In this document: piece after piece, positions 8,348 through 17,034 of the stretch
Layout: every line of letters begins with the position of its first letter
How positions within the stretch are numbered: the first letter of the stretch is position 1
Origin: Anaerobacillus alkalilacustris
GTDB lineage: Bacteria; Bacillota; Bacilli; Bacillales; Anaerobacillaceae
Length of the DNA: 64,000 nucleotides
Direction of reading: 5' to 3'
Assembly (NCBI RefSeq): GCF_001866005.1
Contig: NZ_MLQR01000027.1
Coordinates: 1 to 64,000, forward strand
Program-made: the position numbers and the translations under genes
The notes under the pieces: generated by a model
Seen by the model: the letters and a program-made list of their open reading frames with translations, nothing else
Told to the model about the DNA's origin: nothing
Database searches by the model: none

Positions 8348-10603
8348 CTATTCTAAGAACTCTGACTTCAGTCGTAAACCATTGATGATGATGCCAGCTC
8401 TCGTCTTTTTTCTTGTAAATTCCGCCGATTCTAAGGCAGTATAAAAGTCAGCAGTACTTCGGGTATACTCTCCTGTGCGAATACAAAAAGCACGATACTC
8501 GTTATACACCTCACCAGACTTTGCTGTGAAAGTATCATCAAGCTCACAACACTCTGTGAGAAAATGTGAGAGCCAGTCATTATTTTCCTTATAAGCCTGC
8601 ATCGCATCCTTCACTTTCTGTGGGAGTTCGATTCTGTATTCATCTTTGATTACTTTTTTTGCCCCTTCAATAATCCAAGCAAGTATCGCACCCCCAGCAT
8701 GCTCAAAAAGATAATCTGTATAATTCTTAATGTCTTGGCTCCCTTCAATCTTTGCTGCAAAAGGAATAACAATCAACCTTCGCCATGTGCCTTTATCGAT
8801 CGCCCCGACCTTTGGAAGGTGATTGGTATACAGGACAAGTGTGTGACTGGGAATATAGCTAAATGGATCTTTATACTTCTTTTCCGCATAAATCTCATCC
8901 GTAGAACAGAGCTGTTTCACATTAGAGGTATTAAGGCGCATCCCTTCTTCCATTTCTGCTGCAATCAATAGCCTTTTTCCCTTTGCCTCAGCAAGTTCCG
9001 GTTTAACATTTCTGCGGCAACCGACTGTCAGCATATCTGCAGAAATATTTCCACTATAAGAGCCGAGAACCCTTGACACCACATTCCAAAAGGTTGATTT
9101 TCCGTTACGCCCTTCACCATAGGCAATAATTAAAGCTTCCACATAAACTTTCCCAATCGCAGAAAGCCCTACGATTTTTTGCACATAATCAATAAGCTCT
9201 GTGTCATTTAAGAAAAATGTATTTAGAGCCTCCTCCCATTTCCTTGCACCCACATCATTTGGATCTACTGCTGTCTGCTTTGTAATAAAATGTGAATAAT
9301 CATGTGCTATATGAGTGTTCGTACCTTCACGTAAATCATAGGTAGCTGAAGGAGTATTCAGCAGAAATTCATCTGCATCCAGCGTCTTTTGTTCAATTTC
9401 TAGCATGGGTCGAGCCTCTCTTAATGCGGATGCAATATATTTTGAATCCCTGCGTTTGATGGCATACTTCTTGTATTCATGAGCAGCTTCATATTTTTCA
9501 TAAGCATGAGATTGCTGTTTATTAAAATGGTTGACGGCTTTCTTTGGACCCAATGATGCCAATATTTCTACAGCACCGTTTTTAACCATTTCAGACATCG
9601 CCTTTTTCATTTCCGTCTCAGCTTCTTCCAGTTGTCTAGTGGTAAGCTCCTGAGCGACTGCCTGTGACCTTGACTTTGATTCCTCCCAAAAGCTACCGTT
9701 GTAAACGATATAATCAGTGGCCGGAGAATATCTAAGTTGTCCTGTATATTCTCTTGCAAGCACAATGGCTTGTCCAACGTCTGAGAAATCATCAGGTTTC
9801 AATAAAGTGTCTGAGTTGTACTCTTCCGGAGAGATATATCCTTCTTGTGATGCCACGCGTTTCCCAAAATGAACTGCGCTCTTCCATATCAGTTGTAATT
9901 CGCTTTCTTCAAGAGGTGGATTGCACTTTTCTGCCTGTTTTATAAACAAAGCATAGGCCTCATCCGAATTCCCATAGCGCTTAATGATCTTCCCAGCAAA
10001 ATGAGACATGGTGCTGTTACGCTTTCCCTCTGGCACCTCTTCCTGTCCGTTATCCCAATCCATAAATGCCGCATCATCTAAAAATTCCGCAAGATCTTTA
10101 TTACCGTCATAGACTTCTACATCCGTATTCTCGGTTCCAAAAATCAGTCTTGCACTGTCAAGCGCATTGGTATCAAAGTAAGGAAACACTGAGACAATCT
10201 GTTGTTTTAACATGACATATTCATTCTGGTCTGTGGTTGTTGGAATCATGAAATATACATGAAATCTTGGTCGAGCTGACTTGTTCCCTTTTTGTTTCAT
10301 ATGATTTCTGCTGTAAGAAACCACAAAAGGAACACCTGAAAAAACATGTGCAACATCAGCTGAAGTAACCCAGTCTTTCGGATCATCCGAGTGGTCGTTA
10401 TCACAGTCAAGTACAACATTATCTGCCTGAATATAATTAGAACTACTGCGGTAGTTGTCTTTATATTCCGCTGAAACATGATCGTATTTGATCGCTTTAA
10501 GGAAAGATGTTTTATCCGTAATGACCGCCTTTTGAGGATAAATACAGTTTGATAGATTTCCTGTGCAGTCAGCCGTATATAAAGTAAAAGAAACCTTGTC
10601 CAT
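8348..10603 (-). CDS. Phage/plasmid primase-helicase (P4 type)
   Basis: A 751-residue replication protein. The N-terminal 200 residues look like an archaeo-eukaryotic primase (VVLDCDNDHSDDPKDW with metal-binding Asp residues near 64-68; later RPRFHVYF). A helical linker (about 330-400) leads to an SF3-type helicase with Walker A GEGRNGKSTFW near residue 490 and a Walker B-like LLIAAEMEEG, then a C-terminal D5/pox-type domain. It primes and unwinds phage DNA. Its start lies 3 bases after the antirepressor stop; the A+T-rich inverted repeat follows it. Confidence 0.9.
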   Translation of the reverse strand: MDKVSFTLYTADCTGNLSNCIYPQKAVITDKTSFLKAIKYDHVSAEYKDNYRSSSNYIQADNVVLDCDNDHSDDPKDWVTSADVAHVFSGVPFVVSYSRNHMKQKGNKSARPRFHVYFMIPTTTDQNEYVMLKQQIVSVFPYFDTNALDSARLIFGTENTDVEVYDGNKDLAEFLDDAAFMDWDNGQEEVPEGKRNSTMSHFAGKIIKRYGNSDEAYALFIKQAEKCNPPLEESELQLIWKSAVHFGKRVASQEGYISPEEYNSDTLLKPDDFSDVGQAIVLAREYTGQLRYSPATDYIVYNGSFWEESKSRSQAVAQELTTRQLEEAETEMKKAMSEMVKNGAVEILASLGPKKAVNHFNKQQSHAYEKYEAAHEYKKYAIKRRDSKYIASALREARPMLEIEQKTLDADEFLLNTPSATYDLREGTNTHIAHDYSHFITKQTAVDPNDVGARKWEEALNTFFLNDTELIDYVQKIVGLSAIGKVYVEALIIAYGEGRNGKSTFWNVVSRVLGSYSGNISADMLTVGCRRNVKPELAEAKGKRLLIAAEMEEGMRLNTSNVKQLCSTDEIYAEKKYKDPFSYIPSHTLVLYTNHLPKVGAIDKGTWRRLIVIPFAAKIEGSQDIKNYTDYLFEHAGGAILAWIIEGAKKVIKDEYRIELPQKVKDAMQAYKENNDWLSHFLTECCELDDTFTAKSGEVYNEYRAFCIRTGEYTRSTADFYTALESAEFTRKKTRAGIIINGLRLKSEFLE

Positions 10604-10605
10604 AA

Positions 10606-11442
10606 CTACTCCACCTCATTGTCAGGCCCTTGTTCAATAAGTGGCAGCATTCCATCATCTTTCAGTAGCTCGTAAATGAACAGTCGCCCCTTCTGCGTCC
10701 AATAGGTGTGAACTTTGGAGTGCATGGATCCATCTTTTCCTGGATACGTATGAGTTTTGGTTGTCGTGTATCCATGATGAGCATATTTTTGATATAAAAG
10801 CCAAATCTTCCCTTGACGAAACTGAACCCCGAGATCACGAAGGTATTCATTGAGCCAGCGACCGGACTTTCCATAATCTTTAGCAATAGTCGTAATAGCC
10901 ACCGCATCCTTGCAATTAAGCACCACATCGTAGTAACTGGCTTTGGGTTGCATTTCTGCAATCTGTTGTTCTTGAATACCGATCGTCGTAGTAAGCTCAA
11001 TATTTTTTTCGCGTTCTGCTTTGAGTTCTTGTAACGCCTTAATCCAAAGATCAGGATTTGCTAACAATTCATCTACTGCATATAACCCATGCTTGCGAAT
11101 AGAAGGGAGAACCTCGTGAGTTACCCAACGTTTAAATTTCTTCAACTTTCGCTTTCTTTTGGAAATGTAATCTTCACTAATACCTCTAGCTTTTGATGGA
11201 TGCATAGAGAATAATAAAGAATAAAGTCCCGGCTCATTCACAACCGCTACCTGTTGCACGCCGCCAGGAGTAGTCATTTGCGTATACCCCTTTTCATCTT
11301 CATCAAGGGACTGCATAGCGCGATTTCGATTTGTTTCACCAAACACATCGCACACGTCTTTTGCCACCCACCAAGTTTCACCGTTTTTCTGAACGGTACG
11401 CACTTCACTGCCTTCAAAATTAAAAATCGTTAGTCCTTTCAT
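10606..11442 (-). CDS. Phage antirepressor (BRO-N plus KilA-C)
   Basis: A 278-residue protein. Residues 1-115 are a BRO-N domain (FNFEGSEVRTV, WWVAKDVCDVFG, FKRWVTHEVLPSIRKHGLYA). Residues about 165-265 are a KilA-C/ANT domain (DYGKSGRWLNEYLRDLGVQF). Antirepressors inactivate the phage repressor or act as DNA-binding regulators. The basic insert KRKRKLKKFKRW inside BRO-N is slightly unusual. ATG at 11442 (MKGLTIF) is chosen over upstream in-frame codons because it gives the canonical BRO-N beginning. Confidence 0.85.
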   Translation of the reverse strand: MKGLTIFNFEGSEVRTVQKNGETWWVAKDVCDVFGETNRNRAMQSLDEDEKGYTQMTTPGGVQQVAVVNEPGLYSLLFSMHPSKARGISEDYISKRKRKLKKFKRWVTHEVLPSIRKHGLYAVDELLANPDLWIKALQELKAEREKNIELTTTIGIQEQQIAEMQPKASYYDVVLNCKDAVAITTIAKDYGKSGRWLNEYLRDLGVQFRQGKIWLLYQKYAHHGYTTTKTHTYPGKDGSMHSKVHTYWTQKGRLFIYELLKDDGMLPLIEQGPDNEVE

Positions 11443-11530
11443 ATTGAACCTCCCGCATATAGTAGTGATAGGACGATAAAAGTTGTCCTCAGCTATAAGC
11501 GAAAAAAGAGGAGGTCTCGAACCCCCCAAA

Positions 11531-13474
11531 CTAATCTTTTTTATAAAAATTACATTCGAATCCGTCGGCAGGTAAGACGAGACCCTGCGCCCAAGTCGGT
11601 GTTTGGCTCATAAGAGCACAAACGTCCTGAACAGAAACTTGGTGAGGAACCTCCAAAACCACCTCGTCGTGGACATGCATCACAATCTTATAACCTGCTT
11701 CATCTAGATTTCTCATGGCATAACAAAGAAGGTCTCTTGAGATGGCTTGGACGATGTTTTCGACAAATTTGGGACCATAGCTATCAATACGCTCCCACTT
11801 TTTTGTGGCTCCTACACCTTCATAAGTCACCGATTCGTTGCCAAAACTATTAAGGTCCATTCTTGGTTTTACATAGGTAAGCTGTCTACCAGATGGAAGT
11901 TCAATCAAAAGCATTCCACTACGGTACCCAAACTGGATCTGATGTGTTTCTGTCCTGCTTCTCTCTTTTACCGTTGCTTTTACTGACCGATCGACTTCCC
12001 ACCACAGTCTGACAATATTAGGATTGGCATTACGCCAGGTGTAGACTAGTGGTTTCAGTTCTGCTTCGGTAAGTCCCATCTCCAAAGCTCCCATTGCTTT
12101 TAAAGCACCCACTGACCCTCCATAGCCAAGGGCCAGTTCAGCAATCTTACCTTTTTGTCTTAACGGGCTTCCTTTTGTTACTTCTTCCAAGGGAACTTTA
12201 AACATTTGGGAAGCAGATGCTTCATATATTTTTCCATGGGTGGAAAACACTTCATTTCTCCATGTTTCGCCTGAAAGCCAAGCAATGACTCTCGCTTCAA
12301 TGGCACTGAAATCCGCAACGATGAACTTGTGACCTTCTTTTGGAACAAAAGCAGTACGGATTAATTCTGAGAGGACACCAGGAACAGATTCGTACAATAC
12401 TTCCAGTGCATCAAAGTGACCGCCTACTACCAATTTTCGTGCCTGTTCCAAATCTAGCAGATGATTTTGTGGAAGATTTTGAACTTGAATAAGCCTTCCT
12501 GCAAATCTACCAGTTCGATTGGCACCATAAAATTGCAACAGCCCACGAGCCCTTCTATCAGCACAAACTGCATTTTCCATGGCATTGTATTTTTTCACAC
12601 TGGACTTGGCTAATAATTGACGAAGTTCTAATACTTCTCTTAAATGTGCAGGTGCTGTCTCTAGCAGTACTTTGACGGATGCTTTATCAAGGCTCTCTGT
12701 TTCCAAGCCATTCTTAGAAAGCCAGCTTCTCATCTGTGCGACGGAGTTAGGGTTATCAAGTTTCGTGAGTTCTTTCAATCGACTTGTAAGTTCTTCTTTG
12801 GATTGTTCATCACATCGGATAGCGTTACGCACTAATTCTAAATCTAGCTGAATACCTCGATCGTTGATTTGCTGATCTAGAATATAGTTTTGCCACTCCT
12901 GATCTGGCATAGGGAAATTCTGGAGTTTTGATTGAATTGAAAGCTCCGCTTCAACATCGCGAATGTTATATGCTTTATATCGATTCCACCTATCCCGATC
13001 ATGTTCTGGTAAATTACGTGTACGACCACCATTGGATTGTGTCGGCTTACAAGGAACCGAAAAATACCGGATAAGCTCTTTACCTTCCGTCAGCTTTTTC
13101 TTATCCGCCCCTGTTACAATTGCAGCTCCCTCTAAGGAAAGAGGAAGACCAAGATAAGCGGACCACACCATCGTACAGCGCCACGAATCAGGCTCTAACC
13201 ATACTCCAAAGTAACGGGATAAACAGATACGTTCAAACTGTGCATTAAAGGCCCATTTGATCACCCGGTCATCTAAAATGGCATCCAGCACTTCTTGTGG
13301 AATATCTTCACCATTTACTAAATCAACAACTTTCACTGGTCCACCATCTACACTGTAGCCAAAAAGTAAGATTTCAAAATCCGGTGCTTCTGCATATTTA
13401 TAAACTCCTGATTTCCCAAGTTCTACGGATGAAAAGGTTTCAATGTCACATGATAATTGCTTTATTTTAGTCAT
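11531..13474 (-). CDS. Phage family A DNA polymerase
   Basis: A 647-residue DNA polymerase I-type enzyme. The N-terminus holds a DnaQ-like 3'-5' exonuclease (LSCDIETFSSVELG). Polymerase motif A is FIVADFSAIEARVIAWLSG (near residue 385), motif B contains RQKGKIAELALGYGGS, and motif C is MHVHDEVVLEVP near residue 600. It lacks a 5'-3' exonuclease domain, as usual in phages of this type. It forms one operon with the SSB-like and Cas4-like genes upstream. Confidence 0.93.
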   Translation of the reverse strand: MTKIKQLSCDIETFSSVELGKSGVYKYAEAPDFEILLFGYSVDGGPVKVVDLVNGEDIPQEVLDAILDDRVIKWAFNAQFERICLSRYFGVWLEPDSWRCTMVWSAYLGLPLSLEGAAIVTGADKKKLTEGKELIRYFSVPCKPTQSNGGRTRNLPEHDRDRWNRYKAYNIRDVEAELSIQSKLQNFPMPDQEWQNYILDQQINDRGIQLDLELVRNAIRCDEQSKEELTSRLKELTKLDNPNSVAQMRSWLSKNGLETESLDKASVKVLLETAPAHLREVLELRQLLAKSSVKKYNAMENAVCADRRARGLLQFYGANRTGRFAGRLIQVQNLPQNHLLDLEQARKLVVGGHFDALEVLYESVPGVLSELIRTAFVPKEGHKFIVADFSAIEARVIAWLSGETWRNEVFSTHGKIYEASASQMFKVPLEEVTKGSPLRQKGKIAELALGYGGSVGALKAMGALEMGLTEAELKPLVYTWRNANPNIVRLWWEVDRSVKATVKERSRTETHQIQFGYRSGMLLIELPSGRQLTYVKPRMDLNSFGNESVTYEGVGATKKWERIDSYGPKFVENIVQAISRDLLCYAMRNLDEAGYKIVMHVHDEVVLEVPHQVSVQDVCALMSQTPTWAQGLVLPADGFECNFYKKD

Positions 13475-13599
13475 TTGAATGTCCTCCCGCTCTTTATGCT
13501 GCTGCTAGTTTTTCGGGAAACCACATAGGGTGTTATGCTAAACTTTCGGTTTAAGTCTTCTAATCCTACCGAAACTAATAGATTGATATTGACCTTCAT
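13471..13599 (-). CDS. Possible 42-residue leader ORF before the polymerase
   Basis: An ORF beginning MKVNINLLVSVGLEDLNRKF ends in TGA overlapping the polymerase ATG (ATGA). The ribosome site (AAGGGG) is 13 bases from the ATG, which is far. No relatives are known to me. It may be a coupling peptide or chance. The gap up to 13685 also holds a GGAGC/GCTCC hairpin. Confidence 0.25.
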   Translation of the reverse strand: MKVNINLLVSVGLEDLNRKFSITPYVVSRKTSSSIKSGRTFK

Positions 13600-13685
13600 A
13601 TCCAAAAATCCCCTTCCAAACTTTCTTTTCAGTAATAGCAGAAGAGGGAGCAGCTATAGCTCCCCCCTCAGTTTTAATTTGGTTT

Positions 13686-14246
13686 CTACGATAGAAAGTC
13701 ATCATCCACATCAGTGGCAAAATCTTCAGCTGCATTTGTTCGTCCACCTAGAGGCTCTCCATCTCGGATCTTTTGAATATTACCAAGGCCACACGCCACA
13801 CCTTTGTTTCCATTGGAGTTGAAGGCATACAGGTTAATACTTACTCTTGCGTAGACACCTGAGTAGATTTCCGAACGCTCAAGAATTGGATTGATATCTT
13901 TATCTACGACTTGCGGAGGTGTATTGCTATTTGCATTGACGAAGTAGCTGTTCGCATAGGCTTCATCATCAGGCCGATCAATATCTCCATCGCGCAGAGG
14001 AATCTTTAAGACTGCTTTATTTGGGATCTTACCGCCAAATTTTCCTTTACCTTCTTCAATTGCGGCATTAATTGCTTCATTAATAGCGGTGAGCGTCTTC
14101 GTATCACTTTTAGGAATAATTAAACTCACACTGTATTTTTCAGCTCCACCATTGATAGATTTCGGTTCCCACACATTGGCATAAGAGAGTCTTACAACTC
14201 CAGTGATTACTTTCGTAGGGTTTGCACTTTTTACTTTATTTGACAT
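13686..14246 (-). CDS. DUF2815 phage single-strand-binding protein
   Basis: A 186-residue member of the DUF2815 family, an OB-fold ssDNA-binding protein of Firmicutes phages. Visible features are TGVVRLSYANVWEPKSINGG at the start, a central VSLIIPKSDTKT strand region, SGVYARVSINLYAFNSNGNK and an acidic tail (AAEDFATDVDDDFL) like the C-terminal tip of SSB proteins. It lies 2 bases after the Cas4-like gene and before the polymerase. Confidence 0.88.
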   Translation of the reverse strand: MSNKVKSANPTKVITGVVRLSYANVWEPKSINGGAEKYSVSLIIPKSDTKTLTAINEAINAAIEEGKGKFGGKIPNKAVLKIPLRDGDIDRPDDEAYANSYFVNANSNTPPQVVDKDINPILERSEIYSGVYARVSINLYAFNSNGNKGVACGLGNIQKIRDGEPLGGRTNAAEDFATDVDDDFLS

Positions 14247-14248
14247 AA

Positions 14249-15376
14249 TTATTCCTCCATAAAATCATTTTTTGCTGTCCCAGTTGTTATTTCAGAACGC
14301 TTATCTGAGACAGGTACGAGCACAGGTTTTCCGGGTGGCTTCTTGACCAGCCCCCCTAAGATTTCATTAAAACGTTTCTTTCCTAGCAATTTTTCCATTT
14401 GGGTAATGGTTATGAGGCTTTGCCTGTATATGTCTTGATAGCCTGCCTTTTTCACAGCTTCAGCTACTGCTTTTTCATTTGTGTATTTGCGGTTCGATCG
14501 TCCTGTAACGACCTTAAATCCAGGCCACTCTTTTCCATGATTAATGGCAGCATTAGCTGCATAAGCCATGATGTCATTTGCCCAGTTAGTAAGGTCGCCT
14601 AGGGATGATAGAATCTCTGCGATTTCTTCATCTGACAGTAGTGGTGGTAAAGCAAATTCAAATACTGCCAGTTTCATTTTTTCTTCCGCTCTTGCTCTAC
14701 ATTTCACTGCTGCCCGACAAAATTGGCACCATTCTCCCGGACAATAGTTACCGTCACCAGTAAAAGCTAATTCTGCTTTAGGCTTCAAAATTTCATCAGC
14801 CCATTGGTACAAACTTTCTTTTGAAGCTGTAGATGTGCTAACATTTTCTCGCCTAGGTTGATAGATTGTCATTGAAACCTCACCGATGTCATAAATACCA
14901 TCAAATAACTCTAGTGCACCAAGGGAATAGAGCTTCATTTGTGGGTTTTCCTCTGCACTGACCAATACACCTTGTCCATACTTAAAATCGATAATGTGAA
15001 GAGTTCCGTCAGCGATGATTAAACAGTCACCGGTCCCAAAACCATCTGGAACATAGGTTGAAAAATCGAGACGCTGTTCAATTAAAACGAGCGGATCATT
15101 ACAGTCTTGTTTGACTTGCTCAATAATCTCAAGTACGAACTCCACGTATTCATCGGTATACTTGTCCATCTCATTAGAATCGTACTGCGAGACTGGTTTT
15201 TTTGATTGCATCTTCAGTGCCTTTCGAAGTTTGTGTTCACTTAATGCATGGGCAGCAGTTCCAATGGCTGCAGCTTCTCCACTTTTGTCATCAAACTCTA
15301 GCTCAAGCCTGGCCGATGGTGTACAGTTCATCCAGCGATGAGCCCCTGATGCAGAGAGAATGGCATGATTGCTCAT
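14249..15376 (-). CDS. DUF2800 Cas4-like exonuclease
   Basis: A 375-residue DUF2800 protein of the PD-(D/E)xK/Cas4-like group. GTAAHALSEHKL gives the helical entry, DGFGTGDCLIIADG and HIIDFKYGQG (D-x-K near residue 130) give the nuclease core, and CPGEWCQFCRAAVKCRARAE gives a C-terminal cysteine cluster that may bind an iron-sulfur centre. In phages of this type it acts with the SSB-like protein in DNA replication or recombination. It overlaps the upstream gene by 4 bases. Confidence 0.88.
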   Translation of the reverse strand: MSNHAILSASGAHRWMNCTPSARLELEFDDKSGEAAAIGTAAHALSEHKLRKALKMQSKKPVSQYDSNEMDKYTDEYVEFVLEIIEQVKQDCNDPLVLIEQRLDFSTYVPDGFGTGDCLIIADGTLHIIDFKYGQGVLVSAEENPQMKLYSLGALELFDGIYDIGEVSMTIYQPRRENVSTSTASKESLYQWADEILKPKAELAFTGDGNYCPGEWCQFCRAAVKCRARAEEKMKLAVFEFALPPLLSDEEIAEILSSLGDLTNWANDIMAYAANAAINHGKEWPGFKVVTGRSNRKYTNEKAVAEAVKKAGYQDIYRQSLITITQMEKLLGKKRFNEILGGLVKKPPGKPVLVPVSDKRSEITTGTAKNDFMEE

Positions 15377-15690
15377 TTTAATCCCTCCGCATCAGAGAGC
15401 AGGAAAGAGTACTTGGTTGGTTCAATCTCGCTGAGTTTAGATGCACCATACTTTTGTAGTAGAGCTCTCACTTCAGCTGTAAATCCGTCATGACTCTTTT
15501 CAGCCAGTACGGCCCTTACTTCTTCCAAAGTAACCTGCTTTTTCTCTGGCTGATCTTCAGGCTGAGATTGTTCCGACTTTGGCCTTTCGGCAGGCTCGTT
15601 ATTTGCGAAAGCTTCCGCAACAGCTTTAAGGCTATCCGCTAATGAATTGAGATCAGTGACTACATCAAGAAGAAGCTTGGTTTTGCTCAT
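15373..15690 (-). CDS. Small phage operon protein
   Basis: A 105-residue protein beginning MSKTKLLLDVVTDLNSLADS. Residues 1-30 are helical, 32-55 are a Pro/Gln/Glu-rich linker, and 56-105 form a small helical domain (VTLEEVRAVLAEKSHDGFTA). Similar proteins occur before DUF2800 in Firmicutes prophages, with no clear function. The ATG at 15690 is used instead of the one three codons earlier because it fits the conserved start. Confidence 0.65.
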   Translation of the reverse strand: MSKTKLLLDVVTDLNSLADSLKAVAEAFANNEPAERPKSEQSQPEDQPEKKQVTLEEVRAVLAEKSHDGFTAEVRALLQKYGASKLSEIEPTKYSFLLSDAEGLK

Positions 15691-15892
15691 GGCCCACACC
15701 CCCTTCCTTAAGTTCCCTGATTTCTACCGTCTCGACTGAGTCACCGGGAGTAATGACAAGCAAGCTTACTTTCTTTCCGAATAAGAAATCTAGCATTCTA
15801 CTTCGGATCGTTTTTCTGCTGCTTTGAATTACAGGACTTCTATCTCCCCCGTTTTTTGCCACATTGATTGTGACCTTGTGTTTCAGGCTCAT
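15665..15892 (-). CDS. Small phage protein, unknown function
   Basis: A 75-residue basic protein starting MSLKHKVTINVAKNGGDRSP. The ATG at 15892 has AGGAGA upstream. It overlaps the next gene by 26 bases in a different frame, implying coupling. The beta-strand part (VSLLVITPGDSVETVEIREL) has no recognised family. Confidence 0.6.
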   Translation of the reverse strand: MSLKHKVTINVAKNGGDRSPVIQSSRKTIRSRMLDFLFGKKVSLLVITPGDSVETVEIRELKEGGVGHEQNQASS

Positions 15893-15967
15893 ATTCAGTC
15901 TCCTTTCCAGAGGCGATTTATCTCCCCTCATCGATAAGCGAAAAAGAGGGCTCTTTCGAACCCCTTT

Positions 15968-16462
15968 TTAGGAAAGAATTTTTCTTAATCTTTCGTGCAT
16001 CTTTTTCAGACGTTTGCGGATAGCTGCTTCGGACACGTCTTCTTCAGCAGCGATATCAGTATTGGAACGCTTGTCCAAATATACTTTTTTAAATAATACT
16101 TTTTGTTGAGGTAATAGGTACTCCATAGCCTTGGTAAGCTTGTCCAACAAATAAAGGTGTTCTGCTTCATTTTCAACATTTACATAGAGCTTTTCTGGAT
16201 TAGTACGATTATCAGTAAGATATTCATTTCGATCATTAGCCGCTGTGCTTTCTCCATCTTGATTAGCATCGAGATAAGTTATTACTCGGTAATTGTAGCG
16301 TCGCTGCTCGTCCACTTCGTAATCATCCATAGAATGTAAAATTTCAATGTCAGCCTCAGTGACCCCATTTTCATTTGGAGTAATAACGATCTTTCTTCCT
16401 TCTGCAGTGTAGTAAATGTAGTTGGTTCTGTTCTTTTTGCTAGTTTTGTATTCTCTTTTCAT
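15968..16462 (-). CDS. Sigma-70 region 4-like phage regulator
   Basis: A 164-residue protein. Residues 1-75 resemble a phage domain found with sigma-like factors (YYTAEGRKIVITPNENGVTE). Residues about 105-164 form a sigma-70 region 4 HTH (LLPQQKVLFKKVYLDKRSNT, then AAEEDVSEAAIRKRLKK). It may direct transcription of the phage operon that follows. A terminator lies upstream, so it probably has its own promoter near 16480. The ribosome site AAGGAGT precedes the ATG. Confidence 0.8.
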   Translation of the reverse strand: MKREYKTSKKNRTNYIYYTAEGRKIVITPNENGVTEADIEILHSMDDYEVDEQRRYNYRVITYLDANQDGESTAANDRNEYLTDNRTNPEKLYVNVENEAEHLYLLDKLTKAMEYLLPQQKVLFKKVYLDKRSNTDIAAEEDVSEAAIRKRLKKMHERLRKILS

Positions 16463-16530
16463 AACTTGACTCCTTTGGTTTTCAAAATTTGGCTTTGAAA
16501 TCCGCGGGAGCCGCTAATTATCCGAAAGAC

Positions 16531-16579
16531 AAAAAAGACGACAGTGGAATACCTTTTTCAGGTATTTCGCACTGCCGTC
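16531..16579 (-). terminator. Strong terminator after the first small prophage gene
   Basis: Long hairpin with arms GACGACAGTG-AATACCT and AGGTATT-CACTGCCGTC, followed on the minus strand by CTTTTTTG. It separates the 51-residue gene from the sigma-like gene. Confidence 0.8.
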
Positions 16580-16614
16580 TAACGGTCTCGCGGATTATCT
16601 TATTAAGTTTTTAT

Positions 16615-16770
16615 CTAAGCTGTTTGCTTCTTACGATTGATGACCTTTGTTGTACCATCCGGATTGATTTTAATTAGGGTGATACAATCTTTTACTTTGA
16701 TTTCAACGATGCCTGATGCATCATCAATTCGGCATACCAACTTTCCGTCTAGGTTTCTGATCTCGCTCAT
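16615..16770 (-). CDS. Small phage protein, unknown function
   Basis: A 51-residue protein starting MSEIRNLDGKLVCRIDDASG, a beta-rich sequence resembling small conserved proteins at the beginning of Firmicutes prophage operons. The ATG at 16770 has GGAGG 8 bases upstream, which decides the start. It is the rightmost recognisable prophage gene. Confidence 0.65.
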   Translation of the reverse strand: MSEIRNLDGKLVCRIDDASGIVEIKVKDCITLIKINPDGTTKVINRKKQTA

Positions 16771-16864
16771 ACCAAGCTCCTCCCTGCTTTTAAATTTTGT
16801 TAGTCTGTTAATAACCACCTATAAGTACCTTTGTGTTTTAATATCCTATTTTTGTTAGTTAATG

Positions 16865-16873
16865 TGATATAAT
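16865..16873 (+). promoter_or_regulatory. Extended -10 element of the defence cassette
   Basis: TGATATAAT is an extended -10 box on the plus strand, 162 bases before the first cassette gene. A weak or absent -35 box is normal for this class. The region 16771-17034 holds no gene. Confidence 0.45.
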
Positions 16874-17034
16874 TAATTGGAAAATCTTTAACAATCATCA
16901 ATAACTAATTAAATATCTTACAAGCTAATTATCACAGGACAGACTTTTTCAAAATAGAGACAGGCATGGGACATGTGATACAAACATGGTACAAACCAAA
17001 ATCTCTTAAAATATGAAAGGAGGCAACCTACAAA

